The notes: a model not told the origin generated them from the letters alone. A stretch of 64,000 nucleotides of DNA from Rhizobium sp. RU20A (GCF_900155885.1 NZ_FTMB01000001.1:372001-436000); one strand, 5' to 3'. Positions 10,651 to 19,886 are shown, counted from the stretch's first letter. Numbers and translations are program-made.

Positions 10651-11828
10651 CGCAAGCAGCGCGACCCCTCAAGATCGCCATGATCGCCGGCGAAGTTTCG
10701 GGTGATCTTCTCGGTGCCGACCTGATCGGCGCGCTGCGGCGCCAGCATGCCGGACCGCTGAGCATCGTCGGTGTTGGCGGCGAGGCCATGGAGGCGGAGG
10801 GGCTTTCCTCATGGTTCGATTATTCCGAACTGTCGATCATGGGCATCGCGCAGGTGCTGAAGCGCCTTCCGCAGCTGCTCGCCAGGATCCGGCAGACGGC
10901 TGAGCGCATCATTGCCGAAAAGCCGGATCTGCTCGTGATCATCGACAGCCCAGATTTCACCCATCGTGTCGCCAAGCGCGTGCGCAAGGTGCTCCCCGAT
11001 CTTCCGGTCGTGAACTATGTCTGCCCGAGCGTCTGGGCCTGGAAACCGGAGCGGGCGACGAAAATGCTCGCCTATGTCGATCACGTCCTCGCCGTGCTGC
11101 CCTTCGAGCCGGACGCCATGCGGGCGCTCGGCGGCCCTGCGACCACCTATGTCGGCCACCGCCTCGTGGCGGACCGCAACGTGCGCGCCGTTCGCGACGC
11201 CCAGAAGGCGCGGCCGGCTGCGGCGGGGCTAAGGCCCGCGACCTGCCTGCTGCTGCCGGGTTCGCGCGGCAGCGAGATCGACAAGCTGCTGCCGGTCTTC
11301 GGGGAAACGATGCAGGAGCTTCGCCGGCGCCATCCCGACATGCGCTTCGTGTTGCCGACCGTGCCGCGCCAGGAAGCGCGCGTGCGGACTGTGGTCGCCA
11401 CCTGGCCCGAGCAGCCCGACATTCGCGTTGGCGCGGCCGGCAAGTGGTCTGCCTTTGCCGAGGCGGATACCGCGATCGCTGCCTCCGGCACGGTTATTCT
11501 TGAACTCGGTCTGTGCCGCATCCCGACCGTCTCGACCTACAAAGTGGATTTTCTGATCCGCCTCATGCATCAGCGCATCCGCACCTGGACGGGTGCGCTG
11601 CCGAACCTCATCGCCGACTACCCCTTCATTCCCGAATATCTGAACGAGGCGATCCGTCCGGGAAGCCTGGTAAGATGGGTGGATCGGCTGATTGCCGAAA
11701 CGCCGGAGCGCGCCGCCATGCTGGCCGGGTTTGATCGCGTCGAGACGGTGATGGCGACGCAGGTGCCGGCCGGCGAGCGGGCGGCGGAGGTGGTGCTGTC
11801 GCTCCTCGATACGCGCCGCGGCATCTGA
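10647..11828 (+). CDS. lpxB: Lipid-A-disaccharide synthase
   Basis: 393 residues, GT19 family. LpxB joins lipid X and UDP-diacylglucosamine to form the disaccharide core. Conserved pieces are IAMIAGEVSGDLLGADL at the N-terminus, LVIIDSPDFTHRVAKRVRK, YVCPSVWAWKPERATKM, LLLPGSRGSEI, and AASGTVILELGLC near residue 280. It overlaps lpxI by four bases and is the last gene of the plus-strand block; a bidirectional terminator separates it from the convergent gltA. Confidence 0.96.
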   Translation: MTQAARPLKIAMIAGEVSGDLLGADLIGALRRQHAGPLSIVGVGGEAMEAEGLSSWFDYSELSIMGIAQVLKRLPQLLARIRQTAERIIAEKPDLLVIIDSPDFTHRVAKRVRKVLPDLPVVNYVCPSVWAWKPERATKMLAYVDHVLAVLPFEPDAMRALGGPATTYVGHRLVADRNVRAVRDAQKARPAAAGLRPATCLLLPGSRGSEIDKLLPVFGETMQELRRRHPDMRFVLPTVPRQEARVRTVVATWPEQPDIRVGAAGKWSAFAEADTAIAASGTVILELGLCRIPTVSTYKVDFLIRLMHQRIRTWTGALPNLIADYPFIPEYLNEAIRPGSLVRWVDRLIAETPERAAMLAGFDRVETVMATQVPAGERAAEVVLSLLDTRRGI

Positions 11829-11861
11829 AGCAAGACGGCTGCGCCACCGACATCCCATGAA

Positions 11862-11889
11862 AAAAGCCCGGCGCGACGGCCGGGCTTTT
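11862..11889. terminator. Bidirectional intrinsic terminator between lpxB and gltA
   Basis: Inverted repeat AGCCCGGC/GCCGGGCT (11865-11872 and 11879-11886) with a 6-nt loop. It is flanked by A-runs on the left and T-runs on the right, so it works for both convergent genes. Confidence 0.9.
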
Positions 11890-11910
11890 CGTTTGTACTG
11901 AGGATGCCGG

Positions 11911-13200
11911 TCAGCGCTTGGAAACCGGCACGTAGTCGCGCTCGGGAGCGCCGACGTAGAGCTGGCGCGGACGGCCGATACGCTGTTCCGGATCCTCGAT
12001 CATCTCGTTCCACTGGGCGATCCAGCCGACGGTGCGCGCCAGAGCAAAGAGCACGGTGAACATGGTCGTGGGGAAGCCCAGCGCCTTCAGCGTGATGCCG
12101 GAATAGAAGTCGATGTTCGGATAGAGCTTTTTCTCGATGAAGTAGCTGTCCGTCAGGGCGATCTTTTCCAGTTCCACGGCAACGTCGAGCAGCGGATCGT
12201 CCTTGATGCCGAGTTCGCTGAGGACCTCATGGCAGGTCTTCTGCATGATCTTGGCGCGCGGATCGTAGTTCTTGTAGACGCGGTGACCAAAGCCCATCAG
12301 GCGGAACGGATCGTTCTTGTCCTTGGCTTTCGCGATATATTCCGGAATGCGATCGACGGAGCCGATCTCGGCGAGCATGTTGAGCGCTGCCTCGTTGGCG
12401 CCGCCATGGGCCGGGCCCCACAGGCAGGCAATGCCGGCCGCGATGCAGGCAAACGGGTTGGCGCCCGAGGAGCCGGCGAGGCGAACAGTCGACGTCGAGG
12501 CGTTCTGCTCGTGGTCGGCATGCAGGATGAAGATGCGGTCCATGGCGCGGGCCAGAACCGGGTTCACGTGATACTCTTCGCACGGTACGGCAAAGCACAT
12601 GCGCAGGAAGTTCGAGGCGTAGTCGAGGTCGTTCTTCGGGTAAACGAAGGGCTGGCCGATATGGTACTTGTACGCCATGGCGGCGATCGTCGGCATCTTG
12701 GCGATCATGCGCAGCGAAGCGACCATGCGCTGGTGCGGATCGGTGATGTCGGTGGAGTCGTGGTAGAAGGCCGAAAGCGCCCCGACCGTGCCGCACATGA
12801 CGGCCATCGGGTGGGCGTCGCGGCGGTAGCCGGTGAAGAAGCGGCTCATCTGCTCATGCACCATGGTGTGGCGCGTGACGCGATTGTCGAAATCGACCTT
12901 CTGAGCCTTGGTCGGCAGTTCGCCGTAAAGCAGGAGGTAGCAGACTTCCAGGAAGTCGCCATGTTCGGCGAGCTGGTCGATCGGGTAGCCGCGGTGCAGC
13001 AGCACGCCGGCATCGCCATCGATATAGGTGATCTTGCTTTCGCACGATGCCGTCGAGGTGAAGCCGGGATCGTAGGTGAAGGCGCCCGTCTGCTTGTAGA
13101 GCGAACCGATGTCGACGACCTCGGGGCCGATCGACCCAGACCGTACCGGCAGTTCGACCGTTTTGCCGTCGAGTGTTACGACTGCGCTTTTATCCGCCAT
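11911..13200 (-). CDS. gltA: Citrate synthase (type II, hexameric class)
   Basis: 429 residues. It condenses oxaloacetate and acetyl-CoA at the TCA cycle entry. Catalytic regions are visible: [15 protein letters not shown] (active-site His), [11 protein letters not shown] preceding the catalytic Asp region, and [16 protein letters not shown]. The C-terminus has [23 protein letters not shown] 13200 (MADKS) is chosen over a start 15 codons upstream because GGAGGATCCC sits directly before it. It is convergent with lpxB and divergent from the comEC-like gene; about 310 bp of upstream DNA is available for control. Confidence 0.97.
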   Translation of the reverse strand: MADKSAVVTLDGKTVELPVRSGSIGPEVVDIGSLYKQTGAFTYDPGFTSTASCESKITYIDGDAGVLLHRGYPIDQLAEHGDFLEVCYLLLYGELPTKAQKVDFDNRVTRHTMVHEQMSRFFTGYRRDAHPMAVMCGTVGALSAFYHDSTDITDPHQRMVASLRMIAKMPTIAAMAYKYHIGQPFVYPKNDLDYASNFLRMCFAVPCEEYHVNPVLARAMDRIFILHADHEQNASTSTVRLAGSSGANPFACIAAGIACLWGPAHGGANEAALNMLAEIGSVDRIPEYIAKAKDKNDPFRLMGFGHRVYKNYDPRAKIMQKTCHEVLSELGIKDDPLLDVAVELEKIALTDSYFIEKKLYPNIDFYSGITLKALGFPTTMFTVLFALARTVGWIAQWNEMIEDPEQRIGRPRQLYVGAPERDYVPVSKR

Positions 13201-13514
13201 GGGATCCTCCGTTTGCAGTATTTCAGGCACCTTGATGGCGCCCAATTTAAGCTGGTGAATTTGCTACTAGATTTACACCGAACTGCCAAGTTCTACGAAA
13301 GGCAAATTGTGCAATGCGACACCGCGCTCGCGGCAGCGCAATATTTGCATGTTTGCCGGGCTTGTCTACCACCAACTTGTCCGATTCCAGCCGCAATCGC
13401 CACCCCACGCCGTCGGTCTGCGTAAAATATCGGCATTTACGCCAGGGTTGTGTCCGGCTGCGAGAAAGCGCAATCTAGGCGTTGGATATCAGAAGGAGCG
13501 GTGGAGCGGGGCCT
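13201..13514. other. Divergent intergenic region gltA / comEC-like
   Basis: About 310 bp without a supported gene. It holds the gltA ribosome site next to 13201 and probably the promoters of both divergent genes. On the minus strand a TTGGCA hexamer lies near 13290, but I cannot assign a confident -10 partner. Confidence 0.5.
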
Positions 13515-15956
13515 TTGACGCAACGTGTCGAGGATGAGCGATGGACCACCGCGCCACGTGCCGAAGCGCAACTCTTGGTGCTGGCGGCGGCTGACCAGCC
13601 GTTCTTGCGACGCGCAGGCGCGGATGTGGCGGAAACCCCACAGTTTGCGGCCGATAACGAGAGCCGCAGCCTATTGTCTCGCTGCGCCGCAGCACGCTTT
13701 CTTGCTCTTTCCGCCTGGGCCCGGGAATGCGATTTCGGCCACGCTTTCCTGTTTCTGCCGCTGCTTCTCGGTCTGGGCGCAGCCGGTTGGTATACACTCC
13801 CCGGGATACCAACCTATGCGCTGGTCGCATGTCTGACATGCGTTTTGTGCATATCTCTCGTGGCGAAGCCGAGCATTGCGCGGACCTTGGCGCTTGTGGC
13901 GCTTGTTCTGAGTGCTGGGATGGCGCTTGCGGCCTTCGAGGATTGGCGACGGTCGACCATGCTGCTTGACAGTCCCGTGACGAGCGAGGTGCGGGGCAGG
14001 GTCGTCTCGCGCGAGGTCGGGACCCGCGGCAGCCTGCGGTATGTGCTCGATCTCGGCGCCACGAGTGGGCCGACGATAAAGCGGGCGCCACATCGCATCA
14101 CGCTGGTGGTGCGCGCCCGTCACACGCCCTTCGAGCCGGGCGCCTGGATGACGGTGCGCGCGCGGCTCTCGCCGCCCTCGGGGCCTGCCTTGCCGGGACT
14201 GAACGACTTTGCCTTCGATTCCTACATGCGCGGGATCGGTGCGATCGGCTTTGCCTATGGCGTGCCGGTTTCGACCCCGCCGGTGGCGATGCCGGCCGAC
14301 GGGCCCGAGGGTATTCTGGCGACACCCTTTGCGCTGGCCGCGACGCTGCGCCAGGCCATTGGCGAGCGTATCCGCGCCACCGTGCCCGGCGATGCCGGCG
14401 CCATTGCCGCGGCGCTGGTGACGAACGAGGAGCGGGCCATCGACCGCGACACGGTCGAAACGCTGCGCACCGCCGGGCTCGCCCATGTGCTCGCCATTTC
14501 CGGCCTCAACATGGTGCTGGCCGCCGGCACCTTCCTGGTCGGCGCGCGCACCTTGCTGGCGATGATCCCGGGCTTTGCGCACCGGTTTCCCGTCCGCAAG
14601 ATCGCTGCCGTCGGTGCGCTGGTGATGGTCGGCCTTTATGGCCTCCTGTCGGGCGGTGCGGTCTCGGCGGTCAGGGCCTGGATCATGATCTCGATCATGC
14701 TGATCGCGGTGCTCTTCGATCGTCCCTCCATCAGCCTGCGCAACATTGCGCTCTCCGCACTCCTCATCATCGCCGTCACCCCCTCGGCGGTGCTGAGCCC
14801 CGGCTTCCAGATGTCCTTCGCCGCCACTTTGGCGCTGGTCGCCGGCTATGAGCGCTGGCGTCGCCGCCGGCCCCGGGACCGCAATGCGCTCATCGATGCC
14901 GTGCCCGGCCTTTCCTTCCTCGGCCGCTTCACCGGCGGACTGGTGGCAACCTCGCTGCTCGGCGGCATCTCCACCATGGTCTATGCGGCCGCGCACTTTC
15001 ACACCGTCACGCTTTACGGTCTGGCCGGCAACATCCTCGCCATGCCGGTCGTCAGTCTCATGGTCATGCCGTCGGGCGTCGCCGCCATGCTCGCCATGCC
15101 CTTCGGCCTCGATGCGCCCTTTCTCTGGCTGATGGCGCTCGGCATTCGCTGGATGGTGGCGGCTGCGGATCTGGTGGCCGGGTGGGGCGAGCCGCTGGCA
15201 ACCGGACGCCTGTGGGCGCCGGGCCTCGTCATGATCGCGGTTGGCGGCGCTGTCATGTGCATGCTGCGCACCTGGCTTGCCCTGGGCGGTCTTGGCCTCG
15301 TGGCAGCAGGCTTGATCGGTCTTGCCGCTGTCCCGGCATCGCATCCGACGGTGACGATCTCGGAAGACGGGCGTCTCGTTGGTGTCCGGACGGGCGATGT
15401 CCTGGCGCTCAATCGTGCCCGGCCGCCGTCCTTCCTCGCCGATCAGTGGAAAGCGGCGCTGGCCATTCGCACGCTCAGCAAACCCGAGGAGGAAAAAGAC
15501 AGCAGGAAAAAGCAGGACCCGTCACAAAGGCGGGGGCGGTCGACCATCGCGCCGGCACAGGCAAAGGCACTTCTGGCCGCGCTGCTTGCGCGCGCCCAGC
15601 AAGACCGCAGCCGCTTTGCCTGCCGTCCCGACCTTGGCTGCGCTGCCGTAACCCCACAAGGTTGGCCGATTGTCACCATCGATGAGCCGTCCCTGCTTGG
15701 CGCAGCCTGCGATGCAGCGCGGATCGTTGTCGCGAGCCGTCCGCTGCGGCTCGAGACCTGCCGAAGCGGCGCCCTGCTGTTCACCTCGAGGAGCATGCGG
15801 GCCACCGGTGCGGTGGAGATCGCCGCCGGCCCTGATGGGGAACCCGAGGTCCATACCGCCTTTGAAAGCCTTGCCCGAAACTGGCAGCGTCACCGTGCCT
15901 ATGACTGGCGCAGCGCCCGCTTTACGGACGAGGGCACCGCAGCGGCGGATGATTGA
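13515..15956 (+). CDS. ComEC/Rec2-family membrane protein
   Basis: 813 residues from TTG 13515 (GGAG 8 bases upstream); another TTG at 13482 would give 824, so the start is uncertain. The family forms the inner-membrane channel for single-stranded DNA uptake. An N-terminal membrane part and DUF4131-like domain (about 60-270) precede the Competence domain, whose signature LAHVLAISGLNMVLAAGTF lies near residue 325. Many transmembrane segments follow to about residue 620. A hydrophilic tail contains a Lys/Arg/Glu-rich insert (EEEKDSRKKQDPSQRRGR). I do not see the C-terminal metallo-beta-lactamase domain with its HxHxDH motif. Whether this organism is naturally competent is unknown. Confidence 0.85.
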   Translation: MTQRVEDERWTTAPRAEAQLLVLAAADQPFLRRAGADVAETPQFAADNESRSLLSRCAAARFLALSAWARECDFGHAFLFLPLLLGLGAAGWYTLPGIPTYALVACLTCVLCISLVAKPSIARTLALVALVLSAGMALAAFEDWRRSTMLLDSPVTSEVRGRVVSREVGTRGSLRYVLDLGATSGPTIKRAPHRITLVVRARHTPFEPGAWMTVRARLSPPSGPALPGLNDFAFDSYMRGIGAIGFAYGVPVSTPPVAMPADGPEGILATPFALAATLRQAIGERIRATVPGDAGAIAAALVTNEERAIDRDTVETLRTAGLAHVLAISGLNMVLAAGTFLVGARTLLAMIPGFAHRFPVRKIAAVGALVMVGLYGLLSGGAVSAVRAWIMISIMLIAVLFDRPSISLRNIALSALLIIAVTPSAVLSPGFQMSFAATLALVAGYERWRRRRPRDRNALIDAVPGLSFLGRFTGGLVATSLLGGISTMVYAAAHFHTVTLYGLAGNILAMPVVSLMVMPSGVAAMLAMPFGLDAPFLWLMALGIRWMVAAADLVAGWGEPLATGRLWAPGLVMIAVGGAVMCMLRTWLALGGLGLVAAGLIGLAAVPASHPTVTISEDGRLVGVRTGDVLALNRARPPSFLADQWKAALAIRTLSKPEEEKDSRKKQDPSQRRGRSTIAPAQAKALLAALLARAQQDRSRFACRPDLGCAAVTPQGWPIVTIDEPSLLGAACDAARIVVASRPLRLETCRSGALLFTSRSMRATGAVEIAAGPDGEPEVHTAFESLARNWQRHRAYDWRSARFTDEGTAAADD

Positions 15957-15962
15957 TAAACA

Positions 15963-15977
15963 TGATTTTTATAATCA
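15963..15977. promoter_or_regulatory. Iron-responsive operator-like site (RirA-type IRO) upstream of exbB
   Basis: The sequence TGATTTTTATAATCA matches TGA-N9-TCA, the operator pattern described for RirA-controlled iron genes in Rhizobiaceae. It lies 100 bp before the exbB start in a short AT-rich stretch that stands out from the GC-rich surroundings. Binding is inferred. Confidence 0.6.
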
Positions 15978-16077
15978 AGAATATTGCCTCCCTCAGTCGA
16001 TCGGCGTATGAGCCACCCCAATGTCCGGCGCCCCGGCCTTCGGCTTATGGCGTCCTGTGTGTGAAGGAGAAAATCCG

Positions 16078-17001
16078 ATGCGTCTGTTGTCCGTGGTCGC
16101 TGCCATGGTGCTGATGGGTGTAGCGCCGGTTCTGGCACAAACGACCTCTCAGCCGACCCCTGTCGAAACCCAGGAGATCATGCAGGAGCCGGTCGTTCCG
16201 GCGCAGGCGTCGGAAGCGCAGGGCACCGATGCAGCCGCGTCCATCCCTCAGGCGACCGGCGCATCGCAGGCCCAGAGCCTGCCGCACGATCTATCGCCCC
16301 TCGGCATGTTCCTTGCGGCCGACATCATCGTCAAGGGCGTGATGATCCTTCTCGCGTTCGCCTCCGTTGTCACCTGGGCGGTGTTTTTCCTCAAGAGTAT
16401 CGAAATCGCGCTGGCCCGCCGCCGCGTGCGCCGTGCCGCCCATATCCTGACTCATTCGAACGGCCTGACCGCCGCCGCCGAACACCTGACGGGTGAGGGC
16501 ACGGCACGCTCCATGGTGCTGGCGGCCGGCGATGAACTGGCCCGCTCTGAAGCCGCCCTCGACCGCGTCTCGCCGGAGGGTGTGAAGGAACGCGTGTCGT
16601 CCCGTCTCGCCCGCATCGAGGCCGGTGCCGGCAAGAAGATCGCCATCGGGACGGGCATTCTCGCAACGATCGGTTCCATTTCGCCCTTCGTCGGTCTCTT
16701 CGGCACGGTCTGGGGCATCATGAATTCCTTCATCGGCATCAGCCAGGCGCAGACCACCAACCTTGCCGTGGTGGCGCCCGGCATTGCCGAAGCGCTGCTG
16801 GCGACCGCTATCGGCCTCGTGGCGGCCATTCCCGCCGTGGTGATCTACAACGTCTTTGCCCGCGCCATCGCCACCTACCGCGTTGCGCTGGCCGATGCGC
16901 GGGCGGCCGTCGAACGGCTCGTCAGCCGCGATCTCGATTTTCGTGCCGCGGGCCATCCGCGCGAGCGCCGCACGGATGCCGGCCTCGCACGGATCGGATA
17001 G
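16078..17001 (+). CDS. exbB: TonB-system energy transducer ExbB
   Basis: 307 residues. A signal sequence (residues 1-20, ending VLA|QTT) and a Gln/Pro/Ala-rich periplasmic extension (about 21-75) precede the three-TM MotA/TolQ/ExbB channel. The channel signature is in ISPFVGLFGTVWGIMNSFIG and in GIAEALLATAIGLVAAIPAV. With ExbD it converts proton motive force into TonB movement for siderophore and haem uptake. ATG 16078 has GAAGGAG upstream. An iron-responsive-type operator precedes it. exbD starts 17 bp later, but no tonB gene follows, so TonB must be elsewhere. Confidence 0.94.
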   Translation: MRLLSVVAAMVLMGVAPVLAQTTSQPTPVETQEIMQEPVVPAQASEAQGTDAAASIPQATGASQAQSLPHDLSPLGMFLAADIIVKGVMILLAFASVVTWAVFFLKSIEIALARRRVRRAAHILTHSNGLTAAAEHLTGEGTARSMVLAAGDELARSEAALDRVSPEGVKERVSSRLARIEAGAGKKIAIGTGILATIGSISPFVGLFGTVWGIMNSFIGISQAQTTNLAVVAPGIAEALLATAIGLVAAIPAVVIYNVFARAIATYRVALADARAAVERLVSRDLDFRAAGHPRERRTDAGLARIG

Positions 17002-17017
17002 GAGGCGACAGGAGACC

Positions 17018-17446
17018 ATGGCAACGAAGATCTCCGAAGAGGCCGGCGACGACCTTCCCGAAACCGCCGATATCAACGTCACACCCTTCATCGACGTGAT
17101 CCTGGTGCTGCTCATCATCTTCATGGTGGCCGCACCGCTCGCCACCGTCGATATGAAGGTGGATCTGCCGCAATCGGCCGCGCGCGCAACGCCGCGTGAC
17201 GACAAGCCGGTCTTCGTGACGCTGAAGTCAGACCTTGGGCTTGCCATCGGCAACGAGACGACGACGCGCGAGGGCTTTGTGGCCGCCCTTGATTCGACCA
17301 CCGGCGGCGACAAGCAGACCCGGGTGCTGCTGCGGGCAGACAAGGCGGTCGCCTATGGCGATCTGATGGCGGTGATGAATCTCGTGCAGCGGGCCGGCTA
17401 TACGAAGATCGCGCTGGTCGGCCTCGAAGGCGGCGCTGCGAACTGA
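17018..17446 (+). CDS. exbD: TonB-system protein ExbD
   Basis: 142 residues, single N-terminal TM. The conserved DINVTPFIDVILVLLIIFMV holds the proton-carrying Asp near residue 25, and the periplasmic C-terminal domain ends in TKIALVGLEGG. It pairs with ExbB in the inner membrane. GGAG lies before ATG 17018. Spacing of 17 bp from exbB implies co-transcription. An ExbD assignment is favoured over TolR because tolA, tolB and pal are absent nearby and exbB carries the extended periplasmic N-terminus typical of alphaproteobacterial ExbB. Confidence 0.93.
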   Translation: MATKISEEAGDDLPETADINVTPFIDVILVLLIIFMVAAPLATVDMKVDLPQSAARATPRDDKPVFVTLKSDLGLAIGNETTTREGFVAALDSTTGGDKQTRVLLRADKAVAYGDLMAVMNLVQRAGYTKIALVGLEGGAAN

Positions 17447-17590
17447 TCTTTGGTGCCGCCTTTTTGTGCGCTGCGACGGCCTTGCGGGAATGCGGTCTTG
17501 AAACCGGCTGCGGGCGGAATTAAGAGCGATGGACAGGACGGCGATGCGCCGGCAAACTCCATCCCTCCGGGGCAGGGCAAAGAGGACATC

Positions 17591-18244
17591 ATGATCAATT
17601 ACGAAGCGCTGCGCGTGAAGATGGTCGACAACCAGATTCGCCCGACGGATGTGACCTCGCATTCGGTCCTTTCCGCTTTCCTGAGCGTTCCCCGCGAGGA
17701 ATTCGTGCCGGCCGACAAGAAGGCGCTGGCCTACATCGACACCGACATCGCCGTCGGCGGCGGACGCTACCTCATGGAGCCGTCGCCGCTCGCCAAGCTG
17801 GTGCAGATGGCGACCATCGGCAAGGATGATCTCGTCCTGGAGGTCGGCTGCAACTCCGGCTATGCCTCCGCCATTTTCTCGCAGATCGCCAGTTCCGTCG
17901 TCGCGCTGGAAAGCGACGAGACGCTGGCCGGTGCCGCGACGCAGACGCTCTCGCGTCTTGGCTATGACAATGTGGCCGTCGTCACGGGCGCGCTGGAAGC
18001 CGGCTACAAGGCCGAGGCACCCTTCGACGTGATTTTCCTGCATGGTTCGGTTGCCGTCATTCCGCAGGCGCTGTTCGACCAGTTGCGCGATGGCGGCCGC
18101 CTCGTGGCGGTCATCGGTGAAGGCAATGCCTCGCGCGCGACGCTCTATATCAAGGAGCGCGGCGTTGTGACCGGGCGCCCGGTCTTCAACACCTCCGTGA
18201 AGCCGCTGCCGGGCTTTGCGCCGGCGCCGGAATTCGTCTTCTGA
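17591..18244 (+). CDS. PIMT-family (protein-L-isoaspartate O-methyltransferase-like) protein, paralogue 1
   Basis: 217 residues. The N-terminal MVDNQIRPTDVT and FLSVPREEFVPA segments and the SAM-binding motif VLEVGCNSGYASAIFSQI (near residue 85) place it in the PCMT family. The family's substrate motif GQTISQP is replaced here by GRYLMEP, so the Ser/Thr usually needed for isoaspartyl repair is missing and the true substrate may differ. It ends PEFVF. It follows exbD by 144 bp. In Sinorhizobium, as I recall, tolC follows this gene; here a terminator and then popZ follow. A second family member lies at 43050-43703. Confidence 0.8.
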   Translation: MINYEALRVKMVDNQIRPTDVTSHSVLSAFLSVPREEFVPADKKALAYIDTDIAVGGGRYLMEPSPLAKLVQMATIGKDDLVLEVGCNSGYASAIFSQIASSVVALESDETLAGAATQTLSRLGYDNVAVVTGALEAGYKAEAPFDVIFLHGSVAVIPQALFDQLRDGGRLVAVIGEGNASRATLYIKERGVVTGRPVFNTSVKPLPGFAPAPEFVF

Positions 18245-18283
18245 TCGCGATCGATCCATTGTTTTCATCGGTTTTGACCCTGG

Positions 18284-18315
18284 GGCGCCGGACCATCTGG
18301 ACCGGTGCCTTTTTC
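18284..18315 (+). terminator. Intrinsic terminator after the PIMT-like gene
   Basis: Arms GGCGCCGG and CCGGTGCC (18284-18291 and 18302-18309, one G-U wobble) are followed by five T residues at 18310-18314. It ends the exbB-exbD-methyltransferase unit. Confidence 0.75.
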
Positions 18316-18515
18316 ATGTCCACCGATCGTCCTCCCGAAGGCTGGGGAGCTCCGGGCCCAGCAGCGAGAAACGGGCCGTGACGGTTGCAACAAATCTGTG
18401 CATGATCGTAGGAGGGCGATTCGCCCCGATTTCCCCAAGGGGTGAAGTCGCCTAGAGTCTGTGTGCCTGCCAGCGAAATGAGCGGCGTAGGCGGGCGCAG
18501 TCAACGAGGATGACC

Positions 18516-19829
18516 ATGGCACAGCCGAATGTAGCGCGTGAACCGTCGATGGATGAAATCCTTGCGTCGATCCGCAAGATCATCGAAAGCAACGAGCCTC
18601 AGCAGGCTGCGATCGAAATTTCGGGGCGCAACACGGCATCCGGCCGCGTTACGACTGCGATGGGACGCGACGAGCGTAAGGACGAGGAAATCGGCCTGAC
18701 CATCGACGACGCCCTCTTGGCGCATGATTTCTCCAACAACTCCATGTCGGCGGGTCGGGCTACGGAGCCTGCGCCGGTTGCTCGCAGTGCAGCCTCGGAA
18801 GCTGCCCGTCTTGGTGTTCCCGCATCGCCGTTCTCCTCCACGCAGCAGACGTCGCCTGAGCCTTTGCCGTCGTCTTCGCTCCCGTCTTCGCCAGCACAGG
18901 CGTCGGCAGCGACGCAGTCGCCCCTCTCGCTCGCTGATATCGCTGCCCGCGTGCGCGCCGCATCCGAGCGCAATGCCACGGCTCCGCGCGATGCCGCGCC
19001 GCGCGCCGAGGATGCGTCTGCAGCCAGCCCTCAGCCGGCGGCGCCTTATGTTGCCGCACCGTCGCAGAGCACCTACGATACGAATCCGGTTGTCAGCGTA
19101 TCGCCGGCAGCGCCTGCCGCGGAGCTTGCGCCCTTCGACGCTCTCCAGGCCCTTGCCAATATCGACGTCGAACCGTCCCGGCCGGAGCCGCAAATGGACG
19201 ATCAGTTCGCCGCCGTGCTTGCAAGCTTTGCCGAAGCGGCGGACGAGGCGGTTGCGGATGCCATCGAGGACGCAAAGGCTGAAAGGGCGGATCTTGCCGC
19301 CGAGCCGGCAATGCCCGCCGCGGATGCGGCGCCTGCCAGTGTCGAGCACGTCGCAGATGCGGCGCCTGCCAGTGTCGAGCACGCGGCGGATGAGCATAAA
19401 GCCTCCGCTGAGCCCATCTCGTCATCTGTCGCGACGCCTGAGCCTGTAACCTCGGCAGCGCCGGCCGAGACAGCAACGATCGCCCACGACCGTCCGGTGC
19501 CTGCGGCCGCCGCTGCCCCGATCGGCAATTCCCGCGCGCCGGCATTTGCCGCCGAACCGGCTGCCGTTCGCGCGCCAGCCGCACCGCCGGCAGAGCTCGC
19601 CGCTTCGGTCGGAGCGCTGGTTTCCCCGGCTGTCAGCAATCAGGTGGCGCAGTCCTTCGGCGCGCTTGCCGACGCCGTCGACTACAAGAACCGCACCTCA
19701 TTCGACGACATGGCGCGCGAGATGCTGCGTCCCATGCTGCAGGAATGGCTGGATGACAATCTGCCGACGCTGGTTGAGCGTCTGGTGCGCGAGGAAATCG
19801 AACGGGTCGCGCGCGGCGGCGCGCGCTGA
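18516..19829 (+). CDS. popZ: Polar organizing protein PopZ (DUF2497)
   Basis: 437 residues, much longer than Caulobacter PopZ (177) but like rhizobial PopZ. The N-terminal helix REPSMDEILASIRKIIE (residues 8-24) binds client proteins. A long Pro/Ala/Glu-rich disordered linker (about 30-370) follows. The C-terminal oligomerisation block is MAREMLRPMLQEWLDD and LVERLVREEIERV. It forms a polar microdomain that anchors centromere and cell-cycle proteins; in Agrobacterium it marks the growing pole. ATG 18516 has AGGA at the right distance; ATG 18510 is too close. The linker contains an 11-residue tandem duplication. valS follows, as in related genomes. Confidence 0.92.
   Translation: MAQPNVAREPSMDEILASIRKIIESNEPQQAAIEISGRNTASGRVTTAMGRDERKDEEIGLTIDDALLAHDFSNNSMSAGRATEPAPVARSAASEAARLGVPASPFSSTQQTSPEPLPSSSLPSSPAQASAATQSPLSLADIAARVRAASERNATAPRDAAPRAEDASAASPQPAAPYVAAPSQSTYDTNPVVSVSPAAPAAELAPFDALQALANIDVEPSRPEPQMDDQFAAVLASFAEAADEAVADAIEDAKAERADLAAEPAMPAADAAPASVEHVADAAPASVEHAADEHKASAEPISSSVATPEPVTSAAPAETATIAHDRPVPAAAAAPIGNSRAPAFAAEPAAVRAPAAPPAELAASVGALVSPAVSNQVAQSFGALADAVDYKNRTSFDDMAREMLRPMLQEWLDDNLPTLVERLVREEIERVARGGAR
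19323..19383 (+). repeat. Tandem duplication of 33 bp inside popZ
   Basis: A 28-bp block beginning GATGCGGCGCCTGCCAGTGT occurs at 19323-19350 and again, identical, at 19356-19383. The 33-bp period duplicates the peptide DAAPASVEHVA/DAAPASVEHAA in the disordered linker. The identity suggests a recent slippage event. Confidence 0.85.
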
Positions 19830-19856
19830 ATTTCGACCCAAAACAACCGCAGTATG

Positions 19857-19886
19857 AAGCCGTGGCGCCCGACGCCGCGGCTTTTT
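19857..19886 (+). terminator. Intrinsic terminator after popZ
   Basis: A 10-bp stem AGCCGTGGCG/CGCCGCGGCT with one G-U pair and a short loop is followed by TTTTT, about 28 bp after the popZ stop. It separates popZ from the valS promoter. Confidence 0.88.

Noticed and set aside
12229-13425. 398-codon plus-strand frame antisense to gltA
   Set aside because: gltA is certain, and the frame runs without any domain through its promoter region.
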